From the NCBI GenBank assembly GCA_046484285.1, contig JAWOBP010000176.1:1-51699 (forward strand): 51,699 bases of DNA. The letters run 5' to 3'. Under the pieces are notes generated by a model that did not search any database, had not been told where the DNA came from, and saw only the letters and a program-made list of their open reading frames with translations. Positions within the stretch are counted from its first letter, which is position 1. Every line of letters starts with the position of its first letter. Source of the DNA: CAZHCG01 sp046484285 (GTDB taxonomy: Bacteria > Myxococcota_A > Polyangia > JAAYKL01). Shown here one piece after another: positions 8,114 to 17,152 of the stretch. Made by a program: the position numbers and the translations under genes.

Positions 8114-10939
8114 TCAGTGGGTCTGCGTGATGCCGAACAGCAGCTTCCACGGCGGGCGGGTCCGCTCGACGGTCGTCCCGTCGTCGCGCCGCATCTCCCA
8201 GCTCCGGTCCAACGGCGTGATCGGGACGCCCAGATCCAGCGCCAGCAGGTACTGGGTGGCGCCCAGCGAGAGGGTGTGCAGGCGCAGCCCGTAGCCGACC
8301 TCGGTGAAGATCCGCCCCGGCGAAAAGAGTCCGTCGTAGCCGGCGGGACGCGAGATCGTTCCCCCGGCCGCGAACAGCGCTCCCTGCAACCTGTCGAACT
8401 GGATTGCGGTCGTGACGCCGCAGCCCGCCAGGTCGACTATCTTGTGGCGGTACTCCGCCGCGAGGTACGCCCCGAGGCGCCCGTAGGTCTCGTCGAGGGC
8501 GAAGCCGCGCAGCAGCTGGCGGTCCGAGAGGCTGGGCAGGTCGGCGGCCGCCGGGTCGCCCGCCACCGCGGTCAGCCCGCCGTACAGCGCGAAGGTGTGC
8601 CCCAGCCGGGGCGTCCAAAGCCCAAATAAACGCGTCGAGGCGCTGCCCACGTGAATCGTCCTTCCGCTCTCCGCGCGCCCGGCCGCGTAGGAGGCGCCGA
8701 CGCGGAACGACGTGCCCCGGCGCGGATCCCAGAAGTAGCCGATGTCGCTGCGACCCAGCGAGAACCCCACCCAGCCGGTCGTGGCCTCGAAGAGGCTCCG
8801 CTCGGGGATCTCGAAGCCGGCCTGCTCGACGTCGAGATAGCGCGTCACGCCGAGCGCGGGGCCGAGGTACCAGACGCGGCTGTTGAGCGTGCGCTTGGAT
8901 CCCAGGTGGTGCAGGTAACTCAGCGAAGCGCCGTAGCTGCGGGGATCGGTGTGGGCCGAGAGGTGCAAGGAGTGGGTCAGGTCGTACTGGCGCCGAAAGG
9001 CGAAGCCGACGTCCAGGTGGGGCTCGCCGGCCACGGCGTCTCCCCAGATCACCAGCCGCGTCAGCAGCGGTGGGCGCCAGGGCAGCGGCTCGATGTTGTC
9101 GGCGGTCGGATGGTCGTCGACGAGAGTCGGGTCCTCCACCAGCCGCCGATGGGGGTCGAGCACGGTTCGTTCCAGCGGCGCCGGCGAGCTCCAGCTAACC
9201 TCTCCGCGCCGGCCTTTCCCGCCCCAGGCAACCTCCTCGACGCGGCCGTCCTCGTCCTCGAAGCGCACGGTGACCGGCTCGACGATCTCGGCTCCCTGGC
9301 GGATCACCTCGGCCGAGTGTCGCACCTCTCCGTTCGGCAGCGGCGTGTCCTTCACCTCTCCCAGCCTGTAGCCGACCGACGGGTAGGGTCCCCACCACTG
9401 GGCGCGGAACCGCGCGGCATCGTCGCCCAGGTAGCGACGCAGCAACCGGTCGAGCCCGCCTTCACCCGCCAGGTAGTCGGCGACCAGCCGCTCGCTTTTT
9501 TCCAGACCGAGGCGATCCTCCAGCTTGGCCTGGATGCGCCTGCCGCGCGGCAGGCGGTTCATGAAGCGCCAGGGCGCGTCGCGGAACGGATCCGGCTCCT
9601 CGGGAGAGGGCGAGTAGACCTCGCGGAACGGCACCTGGGGCGAGTACAGCAGGTTGTCGATCCGGGGCAGGAAACTTGCGAAGCCGAGCAGATCGCGCAG
9701 GCTGGACTTGCCGCCCAGCACCTCCCGAGCGTAGCGCCGCGCCAGCCGGGCTCCGATGATCTCGGCGGCCAGGTAGCGATCCCCGCCCCGGTCCGCGGCC
9801 GCCGCCGCCGGAGCCGCCAGCGCTGCGCCGACCTCCCGCAGCAATGCCAGATCGTGGAAGGCCAGCACCTGCTCCGCCTCAACCACCCGCCAGATGCGGT
9901 CCGAGAGCAGCAACGGCTTCGGCCCGCGCTGCACCAGCCGGTCCCGCGCCGGCACCTCCACCAGCACCACCCGCTCGGGCAGCGGGCAGCCGGGAGCCGT
10001 GCCGCGCAGCATCGCAGCCGCGCGCTCCACCAGGTCCAGCGCCCGCTTTACGCGATCGACCCGGTTGATCGCCTCCAGCCCCCGGGGCAGACCGTTTTCG
10101 TCGATTCCACCTGTGTCCTCCCACTCCGGAGCCGGGTCGGGCAGCTCGCGACCGACGCGGATCACCTCTCCCCAGGGCAGCTCGCGCGTTGCGATCTCCA
10201 TCCGATCGAGCACGATCAGAGCCAGCGAATCCACCTCCAGCCCTTCCGCCGAAATCTCCCGCTGGCGCTCGACGGGCTCGAAGATCAGGTCGTCGAGCAC
10301 CGCCCCGCTGCCGGCCGGCAGACGCACCCGCACGTCGACGCGAATCCGCTCGGGAGGCAGACCGGGACGCGCTCCGCTCAGGTCGGCGAGCGGCCGCGGA
10401 AACCAGCCCCCGGCCAACATCACCGCGCCGTCGTGGCGGCCGAACCTGCCGCGGCGGTGCGGAATCTTTACGCTGAAATCGGCGCTCAGCAGGCCCCGCT
10501 CGCCGGGCGGCAGGGCGCGCGGCAGCTCGACCCGCGCGATCGCCGGCGCGTCCGCCGGAGCGCCGCCCGGGGGCATCGGCGCCCGCCTCACCGCGTCGTC
10601 CGGCAGCGGCTCGCCGTTCCACGAGACGCTCTCGATCCCGGCTCGGCCGCTGCTCGGTCCGTCGGGGTAGATCCAATTGACAGTGCGGTCGGTCACGCCG
10701 CGCTCCGGGTCGCGGAAGCGCTCCGGGTAGAGCCACAGCGGAATCGTCTCGAGCGGAGCTCCGCTGTCGTTGACCAGGGAGATCTCGACCCTGCCCCCGA
10801 TCCGCTCCCCGCCGTCCTCGAGAGCGGCATCGATCCGAATCGACACGGCCGGCTCGCCCGCCGCCGCACCACCGGCGGCCGCCAGCGCGGCCAGGGCGAG
10901 CGCCGCGCCGGCGAGGCGTCGGTGCGGGTCGGGGTGCAT
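8114..10939 (-). CDS. Secreted M1-peptidase-like protein fused to an outer-membrane beta-barrel
   Basis: The 941-residue protein begins with a signal peptide (HRRLAGAALALAALAAAGG). Residues from about 25 to 600 resemble the scaffold of M1 metallopeptidases: an N-terminal all-beta domain with AGGWFPRPL, a helical middle, and a C-terminal beta domain with EIVEPVTVRFEDEDGRVEEV. I find no HExxH zinc motif in the helical part, where AFHDLALLREVGAAL sits instead. From about 627 to the end there is an alternating, aromatic-rich sequence like the BamA/surface-antigen barrel, including QLLRGFALDETYGRLGAYL and a terminal WKLLFGITQTH strand. It is probably an outer-membrane protein with a large periplasmic domain, non-catalytic by sequence. 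ATG 10939 is the start that gives a proper signal peptide. Confidence 0.72.
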   Translation of the reverse strand: MHPDPHRRLAGAALALAALAAAGGAAAGEPAVSIRIDAALEDGGERIGGRVEISLVNDSGAPLETIPLWLYPERFRDPERGVTDRTVNWIYPDGPSSGRAGIESVSWNGEPLPDDAVRRAPMPPGGAPADAPAIARVELPRALPPGERGLLSADFSVKIPHRRGRFGRHDGAVMLAGGWFPRPLADLSGARPGLPPERIRVDVRVRLPAGSGAVLDDLIFEPVERQREISAEGLEVDSLALIVLDRMEIATRELPWGEVIRVGRELPDPAPEWEDTGGIDENGLPRGLEAINRVDRVKRALDLVERAAAMLRGTAPGCPLPERVVLVEVPARDRLVQRGPKPLLLSDRIWRVVEAEQVLAFHDLALLREVGAALAAPAAAAADRGGDRYLAAEIIGARLARRYAREVLGGKSSLRDLLGFASFLPRIDNLLYSPQVPFREVYSPSPEEPDPFRDAPWRFMNRLPRGRRIQAKLEDRLGLEKSERLVADYLAGEGGLDRLLRRYLGDDAARFRAQWWGPYPSVGYRLGEVKDTPLPNGEVRHSAEVIRQGAEIVEPVTVRFEDEDGRVEEVAWGGKGRRGEVSWSSPAPLERTVLDPHRRLVEDPTLVDDHPTADNIEPLPWRPPLLTRLVIWGDAVAGEPHLDVGFAFRRQYDLTHSLHLSAHTDPRSYGASLSYLHHLGSKRTLNSRVWYLGPALGVTRYLDVEQAGFEIPERSLFEATTGWVGFSLGRSDIGYFWDPRRGTSFRVGASYAAGRAESGRTIHVGSASTRLFGLWTPRLGHTFALYGGLTAVAGDPAAADLPSLSDRQLLRGFALDETYGRLGAYLAAEYRHKIVDLAGCGVTTAIQFDRLQGALFAAGGTISRPAGYDGLFSPGRIFTEVGYGLRLHTLSLGATQYLLALDLGVPITPLDRSWEMRRDDGTTVERTRPPWKLLFGITQTH

Positions 10940-11073
10940 GATCGGACAGTATCGACCCGCCGACCGGCCGGTCAATCGGGAATCGCGCTGGCGTCGCGCT
11001 CGACTGGAGATGCAATGGCGCCTTTTCGCTCGAGGCGGTACGATCGAGGCCGTCTCGAATCCAGGAGGTCACC

Positions 11074-11400
11074 ATGAGCAGATCCGTCTTCTCGTTGTCC
11101 TGGGCGCTGATCACCGCCCTTGCCGGCTGCGGTCAGCCCGAACGCCAGGTGGTGCCCGCCGCGGCCGACGCCAGCAGGGAGGGCGCCCCCGCGGCGGGTG
11201 CCGGTCTGGCCAACCCGGCCAGCGAGCACTGCGTCGAGGCGGGCGGAAGGCTCGAGATGCGGCGGGGCTCCGAGGGCGAGTACGGGGTCTGCGTCTTCGA
11301 CGACGGATCCCGCTGCGAGGAATGGCGCTTCTTCCGCGGCGAGTGCCGGCCCGGAGAGTGCCGCGATCCGGCCGGAATCTGCGAGAAGAACGCCGAGTAG
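11074..11400 (+). CDS. DUF333-family lipoprotein
   Basis: A 108-residue precursor with signal peptide and lipobox LAGC (Cys19). The domain NPASEHCVEAGGRLEMRR...GVCVFDDGSRCEEWRFFRGEC matches the DUF333 pattern found in small secreted proteins, some of them misnamed hemolysins or HslJ partners. Seven Cys residues follow the lipid Cys, so some disulfides are likely. ATG 11074 has a clear ccaggaggtcacc ribosome site. It is divergent from the barrel gene and convergent, after 8 bp, with the next lipoprotein. CCCC-GTTTCA-GGGG lies over that junction and may help termination both ways. The function of DUF333 is unknown. Confidence 0.85.
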   Translation: MSRSVFSLSWALITALAGCGQPERQVVPAAADASREGAPAAGAGLANPASEHCVEAGGRLEMRRGSEGEYGVCVFDDGSRCEEWRFFRGECRPGECRDPAGICEKNAE

Positions 11401-11408
11401 ACCCCGTT

Positions 11409-12008
11409 TCAGGGGCTCTCGCGGCGGGCGGTGAACAGCTCGGCGTCGAGCACGAGCCGGCCCGAGGCGTCCTCGGCCAGGGAGTGATCGTCCGAGCCGG
11501 CCGGCCAGACGCAGCTTCCCTCTTCGCGGCGGGGCGGATCGGCGTCCTCGAAGCCCAGCCAGCGAGCCGCTTCCAGACAGCCGAGATCCTCGGGGACCCG
11601 GTGCGCCAGCTCGACGGCGAGATCGCTCTCGTCGTAGCGCACCTCGAGGTGCTGATTGTAGCGCACCCAGCCCGCCTCCTTTTCGCTCTCGTCTGCTCCT
11701 ACCGTCGTGAAGAGCGTCTCGATGTCGTCGCGCGCCTTGCCCAGCACCCGGGCGATCGGCAGCGCCGGGATCGCCGTCATCCCCACCGCCAGCGGAGCCG
11801 CGCCGATCTCGTGGTCGGTGTCGACCGCGGCGTCTACGCCGCCGTCGTTCCCGTCGGCCGGCGCCTCGCTCTCCTCTTCCGGCAGGTCGATCTGCTCCGC
11901 CTCGGCCACCTCGTTGTAGTCCCGGGGCAGACCCCCGCAGGCCGCCAGCGAAAACGCCGGCGACAATACCGCGAGAGCCCGCACCACCATTCCCGACGAC
12001 CGCTTCAT
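11409..12008 (-). CDS. Unrecognised lipoprotein
   Basis: A 199-residue precursor with lipobox LAAC (Cys24), then an acidic linker rich in Glu/Asp (about 30-68) and a folded C-terminal part beginning around ARVLGKARDDIETLF. The phrase GKARDDIETLF recalls short helix motifs of SmpA/BamE-like or PepSY-like periplasmic domains, but I cannot support either. The ribosome site AGGAGGTGACCG precedes ATG 12008. It is the gene immediately downstream of the MinD-like gene on the same strand (93 bp gap). Confidence 0.7.
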   Translation of the reverse strand: MKRSSGMVVRALAVLSPAFSLAACGGLPRDYNEVAEAEQIDLPEEESEAPADGNDGGVDAAVDTDHEIGAAPLAVGMTAIPALPIARVLGKARDDIETLFTTVGADESEKEAGWVRYNQHLEVRYDESDLAVELAHRVPEDLGCLEAARWLGFEDADPPRREEGSCVWPAGSDDHSLAEDASGRLVLDAELFTARRESP

Positions 12009-12101
12009 CGGTCACCTCCTCGCCCGAATCGTCACGATATCTAATAACAGAGCCATCGTATCATCTCACCGTCGCGCTTTCGCCGCAAAACGGCGCGCCG
12101 C

Positions 12102-13664
12102 TCACTTCTCCTCGCGCTCGCCCGCCATGTCGAGCTTGGCCATGAAATCGCGCACCGCGCGTTTGGAATCGATCTTCAAGTAGCGCGCGAACTCGGTGAC
12201 GAAGCCGCGCACGAACACCTCGGCCGGGAGATTCTCGTAACGCTCCTCCTCGATCGCGCGCAGGTAGCTGACCGAGATCTTGGCCCGGTTGGAGATGTCG
12301 ATCAGCTCCACGTTTCGCTCGCGCCGCACGCGGCCGAGGAACTCGCCGTCGACCATGTCGTCGTCCGCCAGCTCGACGTCGGGCAGCGAGTCGCGGGTGG
12401 CGGCCACGGTTCCGGCGATGCTGTTTCTCGCGCGCTCGTAGCGCTCGCGCGCCGAGGAGAAGCCCTCCGGAAAGTGGTTGCGGTCGTACTCGCGGCGCTG
12501 GGACTTGTCGAGCAGGCGCGCGTGCGCCTCCTCGGCCCGGCGCTGATACTCCTCCCGCTCCTCGTCCGAGCAGGCGCCCCGCGTGGCGAGACCGTCCACG
12601 CCGAACCACTCGCGAATCCTCTTCAGCGCCCGCCGCACCTCCTCCTCGGAGGCTCCCGGATAGATCTCCAACAGCTCGTAGAGGTTCTGCTCGCTGGTCG
12701 GCGGCGGCACGACACCGGGGGCGAACAGGTCCTTGAACTCCTGGCCGAGCAGGCGGCGCACGATCCGTTCCAGGTCCTTGCAGGCGCGGCTGCGCCTGAA
12801 CTCGGTCAGAAGCGGCAGGCCGCGGCGCAGCGAGAGCCACACGTTGTCGTCCCAGCCCACCGATCCCAACAGGCGCGGCACGAGGCCGAGCCAGCGCGCG
12901 GCGGCCGAGACCATCGCCTCGCCGACCTCCTCGTCCGCCTTGATCCGTGTCTCGTTGACGATCAGCTGCGGGTGGAACTCGGCCTGCAGCTCGCGCGCCA
13001 GCTCCGAGGCTGGCAACCCGTTCTCCTCGAGTGTCTCCGCAATCTCGCGGGGGCTGGCAAGGAGTCCCCGCCGCGATCCGAGCCGCTCCAGCAGTCCGCG
13101 CGCCGAGTCGTCCGTCTCCCTGCCGATCAGCTTGCGCAGGAAGGCCGCACAAAGAAAGCGGTAGGTCGCCTCGACCGAGTCCGGAGTGGCGGCCGTGCTC
13201 ACGATCGGGACGTCGGCCGCTGCGAACAGGTCCAGCGCCAGCGGCGTGAGACCGGAGGGCAGATCGATCAGCACGAAATCGGTCTCCAGGTTGCGCAGAT
13301 GTCCGCGCAGCTCGCGCGCCGTCGAGGCGTCGACCCGCAGGGGGCCGAGGAGATCCGAAACCCCGCCGAGCAGAAGGAGGCCGGTCACCGGCGTCTCTGA
13401 GATCACCTCCTCCACGCGCGAGGCCCGGCCCCACAACAGGTCTCCGATCGTTTTCTCCGGAGGACCCATTCCCAGCCAGGAGTGCAGTCCCGCGCTGGAG
13501 GTGCTGGCGTCGACCAGCGCCACCTGCTTGCCGATCTGGGCCAGGAAGATACCCAGGTTGGTGGCGATCATGCTCGAGCCGACGCCACCCTTGCCAGAGC
13601 CGAAGGCGACGATGCGGCGCATGCCCTGAGCCGGACGCACCGAGTGCTTGCGACCCTCGCTCAC
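12102..13664 (-). CDS. MinD/FlhG-like P-loop protein fused to J-like and RodZ-type HTH domains
   Basis: The 520-residue protein has three parts. Residues 15-310 are a MinD/ParA-type domain with FGSGKGGVGSSMIATNLG at about 21-38, VALVDASTSSAGLH and DFVLIDLPSGLTPLAL. Signature Lys25 is kept, but the P-loop lysine (KGGVGKS/T) is Ser30. Residues 327-396 look like a J domain (NLYELLEIYPGASEEEVRRA ... REYDRNHFP) without a visible HPD motif. Residues 437-515 are a RodZ/HTH_25-type helix-turn-helix (FLGRVRRERNVELIDISNRA). Such proteins usually organise cell poles, flagella, gliding motors or chromosomes. The gene follows the YqeY gene with a 7-bp gap, so the two are probably cotranscribed. Cytoplasmic; no membrane segment seen. 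Confidence 0.8.
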   Translation of the reverse strand: MSEGRKHSVRPAQGMRRIVAFGSGKGGVGSSMIATNLGIFLAQIGKQVALVDASTSSAGLHSWLGMGPPEKTIGDLLWGRASRVEEVISETPVTGLLLLGGVSDLLGPLRVDASTARELRGHLRNLETDFVLIDLPSGLTPLALDLFAAADVPIVSTAATPDSVEATYRFLCAAFLRKLIGRETDDSARGLLERLGSRRGLLASPREIAETLEENGLPASELARELQAEFHPQLIVNETRIKADEEVGEAMVSAAARWLGLVPRLLGSVGWDDNVWLSLRRGLPLLTEFRRSRACKDLERIVRRLLGQEFKDLFAPGVVPPPTSEQNLYELLEIYPGASEEEVRRALKRIREWFGVDGLATRGACSDEEREEYQRRAEEAHARLLDKSQRREYDRNHFPEGFSSARERYERARNSIAGTVAATRDSLPDVELADDDMVDGEFLGRVRRERNVELIDISNRAKISVSYLRAIEEERYENLPAEVFVRGFVTEFARYLKIDSKRAVRDFMAKLDMAGEREEK

Positions 13665-13671
13665 TCCGTCC

Positions 13672-14127
13672 TCAGCCCAGCTTCTCCGCGGCGATGCGCT
13701 TGACCATCGCCGGCTCGACCTCGTCGCGGTGACCTCGCATCACCGCGCCCACGACGCGCCCCACCATCTTGGGCCCGGCCGCGCCCAGCTCCGCGATCGC
13801 CTCGTCGACCAGGCGGCGCACCTCGTCCTCCCCCTGCTTGGCGGGAAGAAACGGCGAGAGGTACTCGATCTCGGCGCGCAGCTCGTCCACCCGCTCGGCG
13901 GCGGCCTCTCCGTGCTTTTCGTACTCGGCCAGCGCCTTTTTCTGCTGTTTGACGTAGCGGCCGATCACTCCGATCCAGAACTCGTCGTCGGTCTCGCCGG
14001 AGAAGCCCGGCTCGGATCTGGCCTTGGTCCCCAGGGTCTTGACCATCCGCAGCGCCTCTCGCTCGAGCTTGCGCCCCTCGCGCATCGCTTCAGTGAGCCT
14101 GCTCGTCAGTTGCTCTTCGATTGTCAT
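13672..14127 (-). CDS. GatB/YqeY-domain protein
   Basis: A 151-residue protein of the standalone YqeY family, related to the C-terminal tRNA-binding domain of GatB. Recognisable parts are IEEQLTSRLTEAMREGRKLE at the start, EIEYLSPFLPAKQGEDEVRR in the middle and GPKMVGRVVGAVMRGHRDEV near the end. The role of the standalone form is not established, although links to tRNA or aminoacylation are assumed. ATG 14127 has GGGAGGCGTG before it. It is divergent from the DUF4175 gene (55 bp) and heads the unit continuing into the MinD-like gene. Confidence 0.9.
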   Translation of the reverse strand: MTIEEQLTSRLTEAMREGRKLEREALRMVKTLGTKARSEPGFSGETDDEFWIGVIGRYVKQQKKALAEYEKHGEAAAERVDELRAEIEYLSPFLPAKQGEDEVRRLVDEAIAELGAAGPKMVGRVVGAVMRGHRDEVEPAMVKRIAAEKLG

Positions 14128-14182
14128 CACGCCTCCCGCAAACAGTGGCGATTTCTTCGGTTTTACGTATCGTTTATAGACG

Positions 14183-17152
14183 ATGGACGGAGCGGGACAC
14201 AACTCGACGGACGACCGGACGGCCGAAGGCATCCTGGGCGAGCTCGTCTCGCTGCGCCGCCGGGGCCGCATGATCGCGCTGGCCTCCGGGCTGTGCTGGG
14301 TCGCGATGGCCGGCACGCTGTTGCTGGCCTCGCTGGTCACGGCGCTGGGCTGGTGGGGGGGCGAGCCGCTGCGCATCGCCGGCTGGACCGCGGCCGGGGC
14401 GCTGGTGGGCGCCGTGCTGATCTTCGCGGTCGTGCTGCCGCTGCGACGGATCGGCGATCTGGAGTCGGTCGCCAGGCGGATCGGGCGCATCTACCCCGAG
14501 CTGGCCTCGGACGCGCTCTCCGGTTGCCAGCTGGCCGCCTCTCCGCAAGCGGCCCGGGAGTTCTCGCCGCGGCTGCTGGGACGGCATCTCCGGGACGTCG
14601 GCGACCGCCTGCGCCGCGTCTCGCGCCGCCGGATCTTCCCCGCGCGTTTCGCCGCGCTCCCGATCCTCGCGCTGGCCGCCTCGATCGCCGGGGCCGCGGC
14701 GGCCCGGACCGCGTTTCCCGGAATCACGGAGACAGGCCTGCGCACGCTCTGGAGCGAGCCGCGCGTACCGGAAAGGAGCGTGGAGGTGCTGGACGTGCCG
14801 CAGCCCGTGGTGGGGGATCTGTCGGTGACGCTGCGCTATCCCGGCTACCTGCGTCGCTCCCCGCGGCAGCTGGAAACGATCTCGGGTGGGCTGGTCGCTC
14901 CGGCCGGAACGACCGTCGTGCTGGAGGGCCGCTCGCTGCTGCCCGGCGCCGACCAGGGCCTGGTCGTCCTGCCCGGGGGCGCCGAGGCCGACCTGACCGT
15001 GCACTCGGACGGGAGGGTCACCGGCCGCTTCGTCGTGCTGCAGCCGGGTACGTTCTCCTTGCGTTTGGGAGACGATTCCAGGCTGCTGTCCGGACCGCGG
15101 CGGCGGCTGGACGTCGAGCAGGACTCGCCGCCCGGGATCCGGTTGCTGCGCCCGGCGGGCGAGGTCGAGGTCGACCGCACCGGCGAGCTGATCCTGGAGT
15201 TCGAGGCCGAGGACGACCACGGCCTGAGCCGCATCGACCTGGTGGTTCGGGCCCAAGATCGCGAAGCGGTGCGCAAGACCGTGATCCGCGCCGGGGACCG
15301 GGTATCCCGGCTGCGCCACCGCTACCGCTGGTCCCCGCAGAGCATGCGCCTCGAGGAGACGAAGCTCGAGCTGGAGCTGGAGGCCTACGACGACGACACG
15401 ATCGGCGGTCCCAAGCGGGGTCGCACCCGCCCGATCGCGGTCGAGGTGATGACGCGGCGCAATCGCCATCTGGCCGCGGTCGAGGAGCAGCGCAACGCCC
15501 TCGACGCGCTGATCGACCTGCTCGCCGCCCGGCTGGAGAGCAGCGTGCCGCCCGACCGCAAGCCCCGGGAGGCCGGGGAACGCTTCACCGCGCTGCGCCG
15601 TCGGACCGAGGACGTGCTGGGCCGCACCGCTCGCTTGATCCACCAACTGGACATGGATTCCCTGACCCCGCAGCGGACGGTCGAGTCCTTCGTGCAGGTC
15701 CGCGAGGACCTCTCCAACCAGCTGCTGCACGAGGCGCGTCTCTACCGCGATCCGCTGGCCGATTTTCCAAAGAGGCAGTCGGTGGATCGAGTCACGATTC
15801 GCCTGCTGGAAGCAGCGGTAATCCGCGTCGACGACGTGCTGCTGGACCAGCAGCTGGGGCGCGTGATCGCCGACGGCGACCTGCTCGAGGAACAACGCTC
15901 CGAGCTCGGCGATCTGCTCGACAACTTCGCCCGCACGCGTACCGAGGCGGCCCGCCGCGCGCTGATCGACGCGATCGAGCGCTTCGAGCGCGCCGTGGAC
16001 CGCTTGCACGACGAGCTGGAGAAGGTTCGCGGCAAGGTTGCCGACACCTATCTCAATCCCGAGGCCGTGGAGGCGATCGACCTGGGCAACGCGCTGGCCC
16101 GGATCCGAGAGCTGGTCGCCGCCGGAGAGATCGAGGCCGCGATGCAGATCGCCTCGCGGATGGAACAGGATCTTGCGCGGCTGATGGCCGGGCTGGAGAG
16201 CGGCCTGCTCTCGTTCCGCACGGATCGTTTCGGCGAGGCCGAGAAGTTCGTCGGCGAGCTGCTCGATCGGATCATGGAGATCGAATCGGAGCAGCTCCAG
16301 GTACGCCGCCAGACCACCGCCTTGCAACGCCGCTACCAGGAGCGCCTGGTCGAGGTGATGCGCAGCAAGATCGATCCCCTGGTGCACAGGCAGCTGGAGC
16401 GCACAGAGGAAATCCGCGCTGCGCTGGACCAACTCGATCGCCCCGAGCCGGCCGAGCGCAGGGAGCGCCTGGTCGCCTTTGGCTCGCTGGTCCGCGAGAT
16501 CGATCTCGCCCTCGAGCACGGCGATCTGAACGAAGCGCGCCGTGCCGCGGAAGGGATCGGCTCTTTGGCCGGCGACTGGCGCCGCGAGATGGTCCAGGAC
16601 GACGGCGAGGCCGCCTCCACGCTGGAGAAGGTGAGGAAGACCGCGCGGCGGATCGCGGCGGAGGTGACCGACGCCTATCCCGGCCCGACCCAGCTGCTCG
16701 GCGAGCGCGATCGCCTGCGGGTCCGCGCCCAGACCAACCGCCAGCGACACGTGACGTTCCGCACCCGGCGGATGCGCGCCTGGATCGGAAACCGCGAGCA
16801 GGAGACGCGCTTTCTCGGGCACCGCGCCAGGGCTTCGCTGCGGACCGCCGAGACACACATGAAAAAAGCGGTGGCCCGCCTGGAGAACAAGGCCGTGCGC
16901 GAGGCGCTGGTGGAGCAGTCCGAGGCGCTCGACGAGCTGACCCGCCTGCGAGACGACCTGCGCCGCGGGAACCAGGCCGCGCCGCTCGAATCCCGGCCGG
17001 TGGTGCTGGGCGCCGACGTGGAGATCCCGGATCCCAGCGAGCACCAGGTTCCGGCCGAGCACCGCGAGGACATTCTCGAGGCGATGCGCGAGGAAGTGCC
17101 GAGCAGCTACCGCGAGGCGATCGAGAGGTACTATGAGACGCTGGTTCGCTAG
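14183..17152 (+). CDS. Large DUF4175-like membrane protein with long coiled coil
   Basis: The 989-residue protein starts with two hydrophobic segments (about 31-56 and 66-88), a charged region, and another hydrophobic stretch near 160-180 (FAALPILALAASIAGAAAA). A beta-rich region follows (LSVTLRYPGYLRRSPRQLET, LDVEQDSPPGIRLLRPAGEV). The second half is almost entirely helical and charged, typical of coiled coils. This layout matches DUF4175-type proteins, known mainly from alpha- and deltaproteobacteria, with no defined biochemistry. It is probably anchored in the inner membrane with the coiled coil in the periplasm. Its last 20 bp overlap the next gene, implying translational coupling. An inverted repeat ATCGT-ttatag-ACGAT (14169-14184) spans its start. 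Confidence 0.75.
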   Translation: MDGAGHNSTDDRTAEGILGELVSLRRRGRMIALASGLCWVAMAGTLLLASLVTALGWWGGEPLRIAGWTAAGALVGAVLIFAVVLPLRRIGDLESVARRIGRIYPELASDALSGCQLAASPQAAREFSPRLLGRHLRDVGDRLRRVSRRRIFPARFAALPILALAASIAGAAAARTAFPGITETGLRTLWSEPRVPERSVEVLDVPQPVVGDLSVTLRYPGYLRRSPRQLETISGGLVAPAGTTVVLEGRSLLPGADQGLVVLPGGAEADLTVHSDGRVTGRFVVLQPGTFSLRLGDDSRLLSGPRRRLDVEQDSPPGIRLLRPAGEVEVDRTGELILEFEAEDDHGLSRIDLVVRAQDREAVRKTVIRAGDRVSRLRHRYRWSPQSMRLEETKLELELEAYDDDTIGGPKRGRTRPIAVEVMTRRNRHLAAVEEQRNALDALIDLLAARLESSVPPDRKPREAGERFTALRRRTEDVLGRTARLIHQLDMDSLTPQRTVESFVQVREDLSNQLLHEARLYRDPLADFPKRQSVDRVTIRLLEAAVIRVDDVLLDQQLGRVIADGDLLEEQRSELGDLLDNFARTRTEAARRALIDAIERFERAVDRLHDELEKVRGKVADTYLNPEAVEAIDLGNALARIRELVAAGEIEAAMQIASRMEQDLARLMAGLESGLLSFRTDRFGEAEKFVGELLDRIMEIESEQLQVRRQTTALQRRYQERLVEVMRSKIDPLVHRQLERTEEIRAALDQLDRPEPAERRERLVAFGSLVREIDLALEHGDLNEARRAAEGIGSLAGDWRREMVQDDGEAASTLEKVRKTARRIAAEVTDAYPGPTQLLGERDRLRVRAQTNRQRHVTFRTRRMRAWIGNREQETRFLGHRARASLRTAETHMKKAVARLENKAVREALVEQSEALDELTRLRDDLRRGNQAAPLESRPVVLGADVEIPDPSEHQVPAEHREDILEAMREEVPSSYREAIERYYETLVR

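Noticed and set aside
8651..11077. Long plus-strand open frame (808 codons) antisense to the barrel gene
   Set aside because: Composition is Arg/Gln/His-rich with no domains, as expected for the antisense of a high-GC gene. The minus-strand gene has a signal peptide and recognisable domains.
14174..17062. Long minus-strand open frame (962 codons) antisense to the DUF4175 gene
   Set aside because: No recognisable protein features; a by-product of high GC codon bias.
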